Positions 1-16,754 of a stretch of 64,000 nucleotides of DNA are shown here, in pieces; the stretch's first letter is position 1, and each line of letters begins with the position of its first letter. The position numbers and the translations under genes were made by a program. Where the stretch lies: positions 558,001-622,000 of the forward strand of contig JAPFBL010000255.1 of the NCBI GenBank assembly GCA_026182355.1. Reading direction: 5' to 3'. The notes under the pieces are model-generated. The model searched no databases and was not told the DNA's origin. It saw only the letters and a program-made list of their open reading frames with translations. Origin of the DNA: Hermatobates lingyangjiaoensis. Lineage: Eukaryota > Arthropoda > Insecta > Hemiptera > Hermatobatidae.

Positions 1-455
1 ACTAAAAGAATTATGACTTTCATATTCTGGAGAACTATTTATTATTAACTTTAAAAGAAAATACTAATAAATAAATCGTTCGTTTTTAATCATTCAAGAA
101 AATAATTTATATAAAATAATAATTACAAACATACATTGAAAAAATAATCTGTAATCTGTCATTAGATTTTTTCATAAAACAAAAATATAAAATATACAAG
201 ACCGAATCATATATTGTACCAGGCTACTTACATCAAGTAATACCAATTAAAATAAGTATTTACTATTTTAAAAATAATATATTCTGGAACTATAAGGTAC
301 CTATAACTCAAACACGAAGAATAAATGGGGGAGTTTAAATATCAAACCCTAGTAAGTTGTGATCAATAATTCATGAAAAAGTAATGATTAATTAACCTAT
401 TAACACTTTCATTAATTTTTACTATAAAGATTCTGTATGTATAAGCTCTTTAATC
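1..455. other. 3' flank, no feature seen
   Basis: AT-rich sequence downstream of the hydrolase gene. I see no exon, repeat family member or RNA gene in it. Confidence 0.5.
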
Positions 456-461
456 TTTATT
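456..461 (-). terminator. Candidate polyadenylation signal of the EPHX4-like gene
   Basis: AATAAA on the minus strand, about 250 nt downstream of the stop codon. In DNA this AT-rich the hexamer also occurs by chance, so this is only the first plausible candidate. Confidence 0.3.
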
Positions 462-707
462 ATGCTTCTCTTTGTATATTTGGATGAATAATTAGATATA
501 AATCTTATGTTCCGACAATATGAACGCTTTCACTGAGTAAATTGTGATCCTCTATCAATATTTCATTTACATTATTAGAACTTTAAATTATAGTATTTAG
601 TAATGCAGTCTCTATATCTGTTGATCACGAACATAATATTTACAAAACTCATATCTCACTATGAGTATACAATTTCAGTCTTTCAGTTTGATATAAAATT
701 CATTCCA

Positions 708-871
708 TTAGGCGTTCTGTCCAATTGATAATGCTCTCGATGTAAGACCACCAGTTGTTTTATGAAATACATCAAAAACTGAGTTTCCATATCTCATAGT
801 AGATGAAACTGCACCAAACATTCTATTAACAATGCCATTAGATGATTTTTCAAAATCTTCGTAACATTTAC
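708..871 (-). CDS. Exon 6 of the EPHX4-like gene (residues 342-395, C-terminus and stop)
   Basis: The acceptor AATTTTTAG/GT joins exon 5 to complete Gly342. The exon encodes KCYEDFEKSS and a Ser/Thr-rich tail, with TAA at 710-708. The tail extends past the usual end of vertebrate EPHX4. I assign it from the splice phase and the open frame rather than from a known motif. Confidence 0.75.
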
Positions 872-3800
872 CTAAAAATTAAGTTTATTAATTAATTTTA
901 ATAAATTTACTTATATATATAAGATTATTGCAATATATTTGTCAAATCACTGAACTAATAAAAACTTACCAACATTAAAGAAATCTATTATAATTCTATT
1001 GACCTCATCGGCATCCTCTTGGTGCAAATAGTGAGATGCACCTTCAACTAGTTTCAGACTAAAACGCTCTAAATAGTCCGTTGACTTAATTATAGTCTCT
1101 AACTTAATGGTACCATCTGTATTGCCTGCCAACAGTAGGGTTGGTACATTCAACTTTTTTTTTGGCAGTTGCCAAAATGGAAAGTTCCTATAATAGTTTA
1201 GGGCACCTCTCCAATCTTCTGCAATTCAAATATCTTTAAATTAGTCACATTTACAATGATACTTAACTTTGTATGTGCAAACCGCAAATATTAGATTTAG
1301 AATAGCAGTACAATTTAGATCAATTCAGATGGTATATAAAAAGAAAAAAACATTTTTTTTATTTACTAAATGAATATTCAGGATGATAATTTCTCCCATT
1401 CCTGTCCAAATAATGTGCTTATCTGTACTTCATATTCATGGTGAAAATAAAATGAATTGTCATATTATATTATACTGAATTCCTGATAACATATTCCTTA
1501 TTTTTCAGTAACTAAAATTATAAAATATTTCCAGGACTTCCAAGTATGTAAAGAAAAGCATATTAGGGTAAATGATAAATCAAATATACACATGCATGCC
1601 ACACTTTTACATTTATTATTTAGCAAACTCTGCAGCTAGCTTTATGAAAATAACATTTACTAACTCTTATCTTATTTACATAGATATCTTATTTTTATGA
1701 GATTTTCAGATATTGCAAAGGAATTGAAACTAATTTCCCTCTAATATTTCCTGCATTTTTTCTTTAATTCCTTCATTCCAATAATTAACCAAATTTTAAT
1801 CCAGAAAACTTTATTAAATAATTTTTGGGAAACAAGTTTTGATTCAACATCTGTTTTCTAAAAAACGTTATATCTCGTATGGAAGTTATGAACTTTGTTA
1901 AACATTTTTAAGAAATGGATATTGGCTCACATGATATTACTTCATTGTCAGTGATAAATATTTTTAGAACTTATAAAATCCAATGTATTGATTAAAATAA
2001 TCTTTACACTAATTATACTTTAAATGTAAATATGTATGTATGTAAATAATCTTTACATTAATTATATTAATAAAACACAAATGTCAACCTGTATGTATGT
2101 TTTTTTGTAGAAATGATTTTGTAATTTAGCCTCATTAGTGCAACGTAAATTATTCGAAAGTTAATTTCGTCTACATAAATTGTCAAGGTGGATTCCTATT
2201 TTTCTAGGTACAGGACAAGTTACCAATGAATTATTCACCTCACATTGACTAAGGAAATGTTCAAAGGAAAACTATCATATTTGTTTTACTCGTATTGTTT
2301 TACTATCACATTAAAACATCAAAATTAAATACCTTCAAATTACATGAAAGCGTTTCAGGTGAAAAGAAGTCTCAGATAACTAAATATTTCTACGATTTGA
2401 ATGAATATATTTAAAGAAATTGAAGTATTAAGATAGTTTGATTTAATAGTTTAATCAACTTTAGTTGAAAAATGTTAAATCCAAATGCATCTATTTGATT
2501 AATGAGATTTTTATTCATTTTTAGTACAAGATGATAATGTTTTAACTACTTATAACAATTTATATTGAACTTTAATTTCAATGATACTGAACTTTATTGC
2601 ACATACAGCATTGAGGACTATTATTCTTCCTGTTTATGATATCTAAAATTTATTATTTGAGATTATTAATGATAATTAATTAAAAATTATTTATCTTGAG
2701 TCAATATATGTAAAGTCTTGAGTAGCTCTGATAAGAAATCACAAACATTAAATATTTCTTCCATTATTATAAACATGCAATAAGTATAGTAATTATAAAA
2801 ATAAATATCAGTATACATGTTAACTTTTGTAAATTCAATATTATATTTTGAGACAATTTAGAATAGAAAACATGATTTAGTTACCTGATCTTGAAAATAA
2901 ATATTTATAGCCATCTAAATATTCTTTATCTGACGGCTTATTTGAAGAAAGGTATTCATGGGCCAAATTAATAATCTTTAAATCTTTTTCCATTGCTTTC
3001 ATTTCGGGTAAAATGGGTAACTGCACCAAACTGATCCACCTGTATAAAATATACACACATCATTATTGGCAATTTGAGTTATATTTTAGAATATCTCTTA
3101 TATAAATCTTGCAATGATTTAATTCGTATTAGATAATCTTGCCTATCTAACTCTGATATTAGATGTTCAATAAACATTGGAAAACATGTAATAGGGATGT
3201 GAACATCGACATATGGTAGCAGTGACGATAATTCAATTTCTGCATCACATAAAATACAAAGTTTATTTTTTATTTTATGAATACAAACTTAATTTTTAAA
3301 ATAAAAAAAATCTATACCGAAATTATTGAAGTTAAGGTACAGACACTGCTGTAACTTCAATATCATATATCTTATACAAGGTTATACAACTATATAGTAT
3401 TAAATTAAAGAATTTTAAACTTTACAATAGACAGCACTCAAAAATTTCCTTTTGGGGCCAATCATGGATAATAGGAAGGTTTCCAACTATTTAAAACATG
3501 TTATTTGGGGGCTTAAAAGTCTGCCAAAATCAAATCATTTTTTAAACGAATATAATATGTATATTACAAATCTGAGAATATTCAAGAATTATTGAGAAAA
3601 CAATACATCTTAATGGTATCGAATTAACATTCAATGAAATTGTAAAGAAATACTCGTATAATGTTCATCTGTAGTTTTTAATATCTAACTAACATAAACA
3701 TTTAGAATTCAAAATATGACAGTATACAAATACATGTAAGTTATGGTTATAAATATTTAAATTAAATAACTTACTATTACATTCAACTTTGTTTACAAAT

Positions 3801-6800
3801 CTACCCGGTCCATATAAGCATGAAAAACTAGTAACATTTCAATAAAACTTTTTTAATATACTCACCTATTATTGAATAAACTATTGTAGGGAATTTGGCT
3901 CCAATAAAGATTCGGGTGGGGGCAAGAGAGAGCGACGAACTTATCGACATTGTCAGGCCTGAAGTGAACATAGTACCAAGCGACAAGAGCTCCCAGCCCA
4001 TGTCCAACAAGAGTGACTCGACCAAGAGTCTGCGAGCTGACAAACGCGTCCAACTCTTCAACAACTCTCGTCACGTGATAGCTACTTCGTGAGGTTGGTT
4101 TATCGGAGTCTCCAAAACCTTTGAGATCGACCGCCACAACTCTGACCAAGCAAAACCACATTACAGAAAACTACATTCAGTGAATACAAATGAATTAATC
4201 ATTTATGAACACAAAATCTAACCTATAATATTTAGCAAATTCAGGAATTTGTTTTCGCCATGTAATCCAACAATCTGGAAATCCATGTAGTAAAATAAGT
4301 AAAGGGTCCCCTCTAGATCCTGCTTCAACAAAATGGAACTTGACTCCCTGCAACACAGCAATCATAATTACAAATGATAAGTAATCCTCAGTATGCTTTA
4401 CAATTATATACAAACTATAAACATTGTTTATTACATTATGAATAAAAAAATGATTCTTGTAACTTCGATTATTTATAAAAAATCAAGGTTGCACATATAT
4501 AAATTTTAAACAACTTATTTTTTAAATTAATTACAATGGAACACACTAAAACCAATTGAAATTTGCATAAAGTATGAGTTACTTTATTTTATGTTATTTT
4601 TATTTCAATTTTTTTTAACCAATTTAAGTTAAAATAAAAAGTAATCAGTTGATAAAGTGTATGTACGATTTTTATTTAGCTTATTTATTGAGCTTATATT
4701 TTAATTATTCTTGAAGTTGAAAATACGTAGAAAATATGCATTACGTAGAAAATAGAACTTCACATAGTCTACTTCACACACTACAGAAAAAATATATCAA
4801 TCTTACTAATATCATTGGTTTTAGAAGTTATAACGGTTCGACAATATTTTATGTAAATAGTGTTTTTCAAAAACTGCTTCAAAATGAAATGCAATCTGTT
4901 TTCGTGATGGATGCTTTTGTCATTCTGCACAAGTCATTCAGTGTATTGCCTACCTATTTATAGGCATTGGTTATGAATATTACTTCTTGTTGAAGAGCTA
5001 AAAGAGAAAGAGGCTTTATGCTAATTTATGAAGATACAAACACTTTCAACCATAAAATTCCAAAACTTGTTAAAACCAGATGACTCTCAAGAGAGAAAGT
5101 GATATAAGCAATTTTAGAACAGTGTGATGGTTTAAACAAACTTTATGACTCATTAGTCAATTCTGGAACAAAGCATAGGGTAGCTACTGCTTCTTTAGTA
5201 TATCCTTCAGAAGGCAAATTTAATAAATGCAACTTTACATCATTTGAGACAAAATGCACCCGTCAGAATCATAAAAATACAAGATTTGAGCAACTATACT
5301 ATATTTATCTAGGCGGTAGAGCAATTTTCTACTTGAGCAATGTACCCTTTATGAAAAATGTTGAAGATTATGAAAATGAAAGAGATTTAGAAACGATTTT
5401 GTAAAAGTCCTAATGCAACTTGCCTCTCAAATCAAGAAAAGATTTCTCTTGAGACAGGACAGTGTGATTATAAAATTAGGAGGTTTAGATCTATCAGAGG
5501 TATGATGTAAATTAGTCAACTTCAACTATTGCACAATTAGCTGTCCACTTTCCCAGTAAAAGTTGAAAGATAAATGAGTTGTATGATCAGTGGAGAAGTT
5601 TTAGGTTGTGTTCAAATAACCTCGAATTGAAGCCGAGGTACCCATTCCTATGTTTTGGTACCCATTAAGGAACTTCAAGGATGGTTTGGGAAACAATAAG
5701 TTTTCTTTATCGTCATCTTTTATGTGTATGACGACATCTGTTTTACTGCATCCTTCGGCATGTGTTAACTAATTTTTGCTCAAGTAAACTGAGTCAAAAC
5801 AAAAATAACAAATGCCTTTAAATAGAAACTATGAGAAATAGGTTGGTTGGTACTCATGAGAAATAGATTGAGTACAAAGAGTACTCAGTATTGCACGTGG
5901 GAACTAAAAAAGATTTTAATTAAAGAAGCAAAAACAGTAGTGTTCCTAGAAGATAGGAAATGAGAAGAGAGGAAGGTAAGCAAATATATGGAATAGTTAA
6001 CCTCTCATTAGACAACGCGCAAATTAAACATTAAAAAAAAAGCAAGAACAATCAATATTTATTTAAGTATACTAAATTTTTTAATATCTTCGGAATTTTC
6101 TCAGATTTTGGGAATTTTCGTAAGTAATTCTTAGGATATCTTTAAATTCTCGGTGGCAGCCTTGTAACCGGCATGGAAGTTCTTGCTCACGTAGTGTAAC
6201 CTCCCGATAAGGTCAAATTATCACATATTGCAGTTGTGAATAAATTTTCAATTATAGACAACCTTAAGATATTATATTAATATTTGAACTAATTGCCATC
6301 CTCATCCAGAAAATCTGACAAAAGAAACAGATGTTGGCTGTTTAAAACGTGTGTTCTTTTAAATAATACATTGTTCTCGTGTACCTCCTTTCCTTTTAAT
6401 TAAAACTGCAATCTCATATGAAAAGATTTTTAAAGGAAATGAAGTTGTGTTTTTGCTGTTTATACAATCTTAGGAATAATCTTACAATGTTATACTAAAT
6501 ATGATGTCAAGGAAATATTGATATTAGTCTTGAGTTGAAATCAAGTAGTGATATAAGGAAATTACTTTAATCCAAGATGAGGAATTATTTTCTCTCCATT
6601 TGAAAATTTCTCAGGAGTGATGTACTAAAAGGTTCAGTTGATATAACAATACAGGTAATTCACATAATGTAACTACAAATACTCCTACTACACGCTTTAG
6701 TTAGTGCCCTTATTTAATAGGAAATGCCTAGCAGTTTAAGCTCCAACGTAAAAAAAATTATTCAGAATTGAAAATATTAAAAATAGTCCAAATAATTTAT

Positions 6801-7627
6801 AATAATAATGTTTTTTATGCTTCTTCTTAGTTTAATGGGAGTCTCAAGCACATAACGCCGTGGCCTTTTAGATTTAGGAAAGCCTAGATTTATGTTATTC
6901 GTTCTTTAATTACGATAGTATTTCAAGAAGTTGATAAAAAATTGGGTAAATCATACAGAACATTGTAATAAAAAGATTACTTAACTAAATTTAATTCTAT
7001 TTCAAATACAAAAACTAGAATAAAACTAAGAATTCTTATTCAATTAATGAGAAACGAAACTAGTTACTCTTTAGTAATTCTCTATTAATTTAATTGTTTA
7101 TGACGAAATAATGCAGTTAAGAGGTTATATATTACATGAAAATACATTTAAATTTGCAGAAAAATTCCATACATATTTGCAGTTGGAGTTACTTTTTAAC
7201 TAAATGTCATATTTTACTAACATCATGTTAATCTAAATGTATATGTAATATGAAAGTTCTTACCACTACATGATGGTAGAACAATAATTCCATTTTTAAA
7301 ACTCAGATTTCAATTTCTATTTTTATCATGATATATATTATATCTTCGTGCACAGCATACTTATTCATGAATAAAACAAAGTATTATTTTATATAGATAT
7401 ATTAAAACCTTTATTTTGACGAATGAGTGATTTCCTATTGAAGAATCTATCAAAGATAAAGGAGGGCTTCCTCTTTTTTCAGATGTGTCTTTCTTGGAAT
7501 TCCAAAGAGAGCTTAAGACGACAGTAAGCACGTACCAAAAGCCCCAGAATACACCACTTATATAAATTTTCAAAGATTCAAATGTAGATATCCTTATAAG
7601 ATCATTACTTTTTAAGGTGAACCCCAT
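708..7627 (-). CDS. EPHX4-like alpha/beta hydrolase gene, six exons, possible pseudoenzyme
   Basis: Six exons join in phase: 7627-7409, 4347-4223, 4141-3866, 3039-2885, 1218-970 and 871-708. They total 1188 nt (395 residues plus TAA). Each intron has GT-AG ends and the reading frame is restored at every junction. Domains: hydrophobic N-terminal anchor at about residues 19-42; oxyanion motif HGFP at 94-97; strand and loop VVAVDLKGFG at 116-125; nucleophile elbow GHGLGA at 161-166; cap region at about 190-265; NYYRN at 266-270 with a conserved cap Tyr; acid Asp293; His321 in ASHYL. This is the order and length expected of membrane-anchored EPHX3/EPHX4-type hydrolases, with about 30 extra C-terminal residues. 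The family normally has Asp at position 163 (GHDWGG); here it is Gly, followed by Leu instead of Trp. Such enzymes normally open epoxides through an Asp ester, so activity is doubtful. Family assignment is firm; function is not. Confidence 0.9.
970..1218 (-). CDS. Exon 5 of the EPHX4-like gene (residues 259-342, acid and His)
   Basis: It encodes ALNYYRN (cap Tyr and the return to the core fold), VPTLLLAGNTDG with the charge-relay Asp293, and VEGASHYLHQED with the catalytic His321. Acceptor GAATTGCAG/AA, donor GTTG/GTAAGT. Confidence 0.9.
2885..3039 (-). CDS. Exon 4 of the EPHX4-like gene (residues 207-259, cap domain)
   Basis: It encodes the cap segment with QLPILPEM, comparable to the QxPWxPE segment of EPHX3/4, then a charged helix and EYLDGYKYLFS. 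Acceptor TATACAG/G, donor ATCAG/GTAACT. The phase fits both neighbours. Confidence 0.88.
3866..4141 (-). CDS. Exon 3 of the EPHX4-like gene (residues 115-207, nucleophile elbow)
   Basis: It carries VVAVDLKGFGDSDKP and the nucleophile elbow LVGHGLGALVAW, then CPHPN at the start of the cap. The base composition is clearly more GC-rich than the introns. The codons at the elbow read GGA CAT GGG CTG GGA GCT, so position 163 is Gly. Acceptor TTGGTCAG/A, donor AATAG/GTGAGT. Confidence 0.92.
4223..4347 (-). CDS. Exon 2 of the EPHX4-like gene (residues 74-115, HGFP motif)
   Basis: It encodes GVKFHFVEAG and then the HGFP oxyanion-hole motif (residues 94-97), ending in AKYY plus two bases of Arg115. 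The acceptor is TGTGTTGCAG/GGA and the donor ATAG/GTTAGA. The phase fits exons 1 and 3. Confidence 0.9.
5010..5960 (+). pseudogene. Decayed hAT-type transposase in intron 1 (antisense to the host gene)
   Basis: Frames on the plus strand carry a recognisable but broken transposase. A block with CDGLNKLYDSLV and SLVYPSEGKFNKC is followed by MQLASQIKKRF. After frameshifts come ELYDQWRSFRL, then FWYPLRNFKDGLGNNKF and a hydrophobic segment before HPSA. This matches the C-terminal dimerisation region of hAT transposases (DGxGxxKFxxLSxxxxxxLxLPHSxAxxERxFS). A further shift gives VKTKITNAF, like the VKTKxxN segment that follows in the family. At least four stops or frameshifts break it, so it is inactive. 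No terminal repeats or 8-bp target duplication were located. It lies in the first intron of the EPHX4-like gene, on the opposite strand. Confidence 0.65.
7409..7627 (-). CDS. Exon 1 of the EPHX4-like gene (residues 1-73)
   Basis: It begins with the ATG at 7627-7625, the only Met in this frame after an upstream in-frame stop at 7709-7711. It encodes an uncleaved-type hydrophobic segment (residues 19-42, rich in Phe, Trp and Val) followed by a basic stretch, as expected for a type II signal anchor of EPHX4 proteins. It ends with SFVKIK, the first beta strand of the hydrolase domain. The donor is AAAG/GTTTTA, weaker than the other donors, but phase 0 joins perfectly to exon 2. The frame stays open upstream as far as 7708, so a longer N-terminus from another upstream exon is possible. 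Confidence 0.82.
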
Positions 7628-7860
7628 CACATTGGAGTAAATGGCGCGCTCGCTGACGTGAACTGGCTTATCTCTAGTAGCAGCCGCATAGTCAATCAGC
7701 TGAGCTAATTATTCGAACCACTCCAAGTCAGGGCAGATAAGTAGGACTGCCCTTTGCACCCATCTTCGACCCATGATAAAACACTTGACGGAGTCTCTCC
7801 CACTCAAACCTAATACTTGTGTATTGCACAATAACGCATTGACGTTTCTAGTTCCTTTGT
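7628..7860 (-). promoter_or_regulatory. Probable 5' UTR/promoter region of the EPHX4-like gene, with an upstream ORF
   Basis: This stretch is distinctly GC-richer than its surroundings and has several CpGs (for example CAGCGAGCGCGCC just upstream of the start codon). A short upstream ORF runs 7774-7709 (ATG to TAA, 21 codons) in the same frame as the main ORF. After the TAA the frame stays open to the main ATG at 7627. I see no clear TATA box. The role as 5' UTR/promoter is inferred from position and composition. Confidence 0.4.
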
Positions 7861-14422
<6,562 letters not shown>

Positions 14423-14697
14423 AAATATAAGAATATTAAAATTATTTGACAAAGATGAAAAATTGGGATATTAATTACAATGGTGCAATGATGGCGCTCA
14501 AAATTTCATTTTAAAGAATAGGAAGTATATGAATTTTTACAAGGGCCACTCTTTTTTTCTTTTTTTTACTGTCACCCCGCTATTATACATTTTCTGAAAA
14601 GTATAAATCTTTATCTTTAATATGCATTTAAGTATGAGGACAGAAATTTAAAGTAAGCTAAAGAAGTACTTGATATTCTTTTCATATTTTGATGCAG

Positions 14698-15390
14698 GTT
14701 ACTGTGAAATTGGGATTCTCTCTTCGTACTTCTAAGGAGGCCCATATTTGGCTGTTTAATACAGGCAGTTCACCCGGCCTACATTTAGAAAGGTATATAT
14801 AAAGGTATTTAAATACATGTAATATATTAACTTAATTTTTATTTGTTTTACTCTATTTTTTTATTCTTAGATTATTATTTATTACTTAGATCATTATTTT
14901 TTATATTCTCTTTTGTCGTCCGTTTATTATGAAATGTACACAATAGCATTTATATATTTTTTATATCTATATTTGGAGTCAATAGGACTCTGCATTACTC
15001 TTACCTCCTTGTGGTAGCCCCTGAACAGAGTCAGGTGGTTTGTACTGTCTTACTCTGACAGACAAGAGTAAAGCGGCCTATACTGTTGAGTATATCTGCA
15101 GAAAGATGGCAACTGGACAAACGAGTTCTGAATCGTTAGTGGTCTTAATGGAGGCACATTTTACAGGTAAGTGAATTGGATATGGGGAGGAGTCCACCCT
15201 CTGTTAAAAGGCACAATATTTGTCACAGTGTGATGTCAAAGGATAGAACTTACTCACCTGTAAAGAGTGTAGGGAAATTACAAATGGTTTCATGAAAATC
15301 CAAGACGAAGAACAAATCTGAAGTTGGTAAGAAAGTTGAACACGCCATGCTTACCCAACTCTGTACTTTGAAAACTGAGGTTTCCTACTG
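14698..15390 (+). other. Coding-like block: two candidate exons or a decayed ORF, unrecognised
   Basis: Candidate exon A is 14698-14792, after a good acceptor (TTTTGATGCAG) and before GTATAT. It is open only in the frame beginning VTVKLGFSLRTSKE. Candidate exon B is 15102-15166, after ATCTGCAG and before a consensus GTAAGT donor, reading KMATGQTSSESLVVLMEAHF. The two join in phase across a 309-bp intron. Beyond the donor another frame stays coding-like (ELDMGRSPPSVKRHN...), with a TGA near 15291 and an end near 15381, which would instead fit one broken ORF. I recognise no family. It could be a real gene piece, a transposon remnant or chance. Confidence 0.3.
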
Positions 15391-16750
15391 AACCATTCAC
15401 AGCATTTAAATGATTATAATGGCCACTCTAATTTTTTATTTAGCAGTTTTAACTATTGATTACCTTCTCATCACAACCAGTAAAATGCTTCTGGACTCAT
15501 TGAATAAATCAATTGAAATATTGATTTCATTTAAATTAATTAAATATAATTTAATAATTATATAAAATATATTTATCATTTACATTCATTTAATTAATAT
15601 AAAACTCTTTGTATAGTTCCTACAAGTGATGTCCTAGCATTACAACTTATTTTGAACGTTTAAAGATCTCTTTATTAAAGCGGAAATTTCCAGTCCCAAA
15701 TTGCAAATCTTTTTCCAAAATCTATAATTATTTATTGCATTCTCTTTAAAATTTGAATAATGAAGACAGCCAGACAATCATGAAAACAATATCAGAAATG
15801 ACTTTAGAGTACATCAAGACTTTTAATCAATCGAAATTTCAAAGTCAAATGTTTTCATTATAACTACATTAAAGTAAAATGTAATCGCCTCAACTTATTC
15901 TTAAATCATTTAGTAATGACTTAAATCATTAATGGGAACCGGTAAGTAAGTTTCATAAACTCGGGCAGTATTTATATATGTAGAAAAAATAACAACTAAT
16001 TGATCATTTAAATAAGTTGTTACTAAGTCTCGTTCTAATAATGAATATAACTTATATTGGCTTAAATAACTACACAAGAAACTGTTTTGTTTGATATTGA
16101 AGTTACGGTCACCTATGAACGTGATATTATTATAAAAGTTTATATATATATTATTTATTATATATTTATTAACGTTCTTTACTCATTTCTTTACTCATGT
16201 TATTTATTTACTGATGAATGTAATTATTTCATTAGATTTTATCCCCATAAAACCAAGTGTCTTATTTAGAAAACAATTAAGAATCTTACAATCGTTTGGC
16301 GGACAGCAAGTTTCATTTGATTCAAGAAAAAAAACGTTATTTTTTAGTAAATTTTTCGAAGAATGTTTTCAATGTTGAATTATGTTTTACATTTTGTTCT
16401 TTAAAATTGTTATACTCCGAATTTTATGACATGCTATTGTTTTTATAAAACCATTTTTCTTTCCTTTTGTAGAAATTAATAAACATCAAATTTACTCTGA
16501 GTAAATGTTAGCTTTTTTCTGTGACTATACTCTGTTATAAGGCTGCTGTAAATATATAGAGATAAAATAAAATCATTAATTAGCCAGTTTTGCATACTCA
16601 AATTCAAAGATTTTTCAGCAGAATTCGTTCGGTTTTTCAGTATAACTTAAAACAATCATAGCTGGAAACTTGAAATTTTAAAAAATAATGAATATAAACT
16701 ATTAGACTAGAATAGTAAAAAAGTCGTCAACAACATAGGAGTTCTTCTAT
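15391..16750. other. AT-rich spacer, no feature seen
   Basis: No supported exon, RNA gene or repeat family member between the coding-like block and the minisatellite. Confidence 0.5.
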
Positions 16751-16754
16751 AGAA

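Noticed and set aside
3895..4092. 65-residue plus-strand frame
   Set aside because: It is the antisense shadow of hydrolase exon 3.
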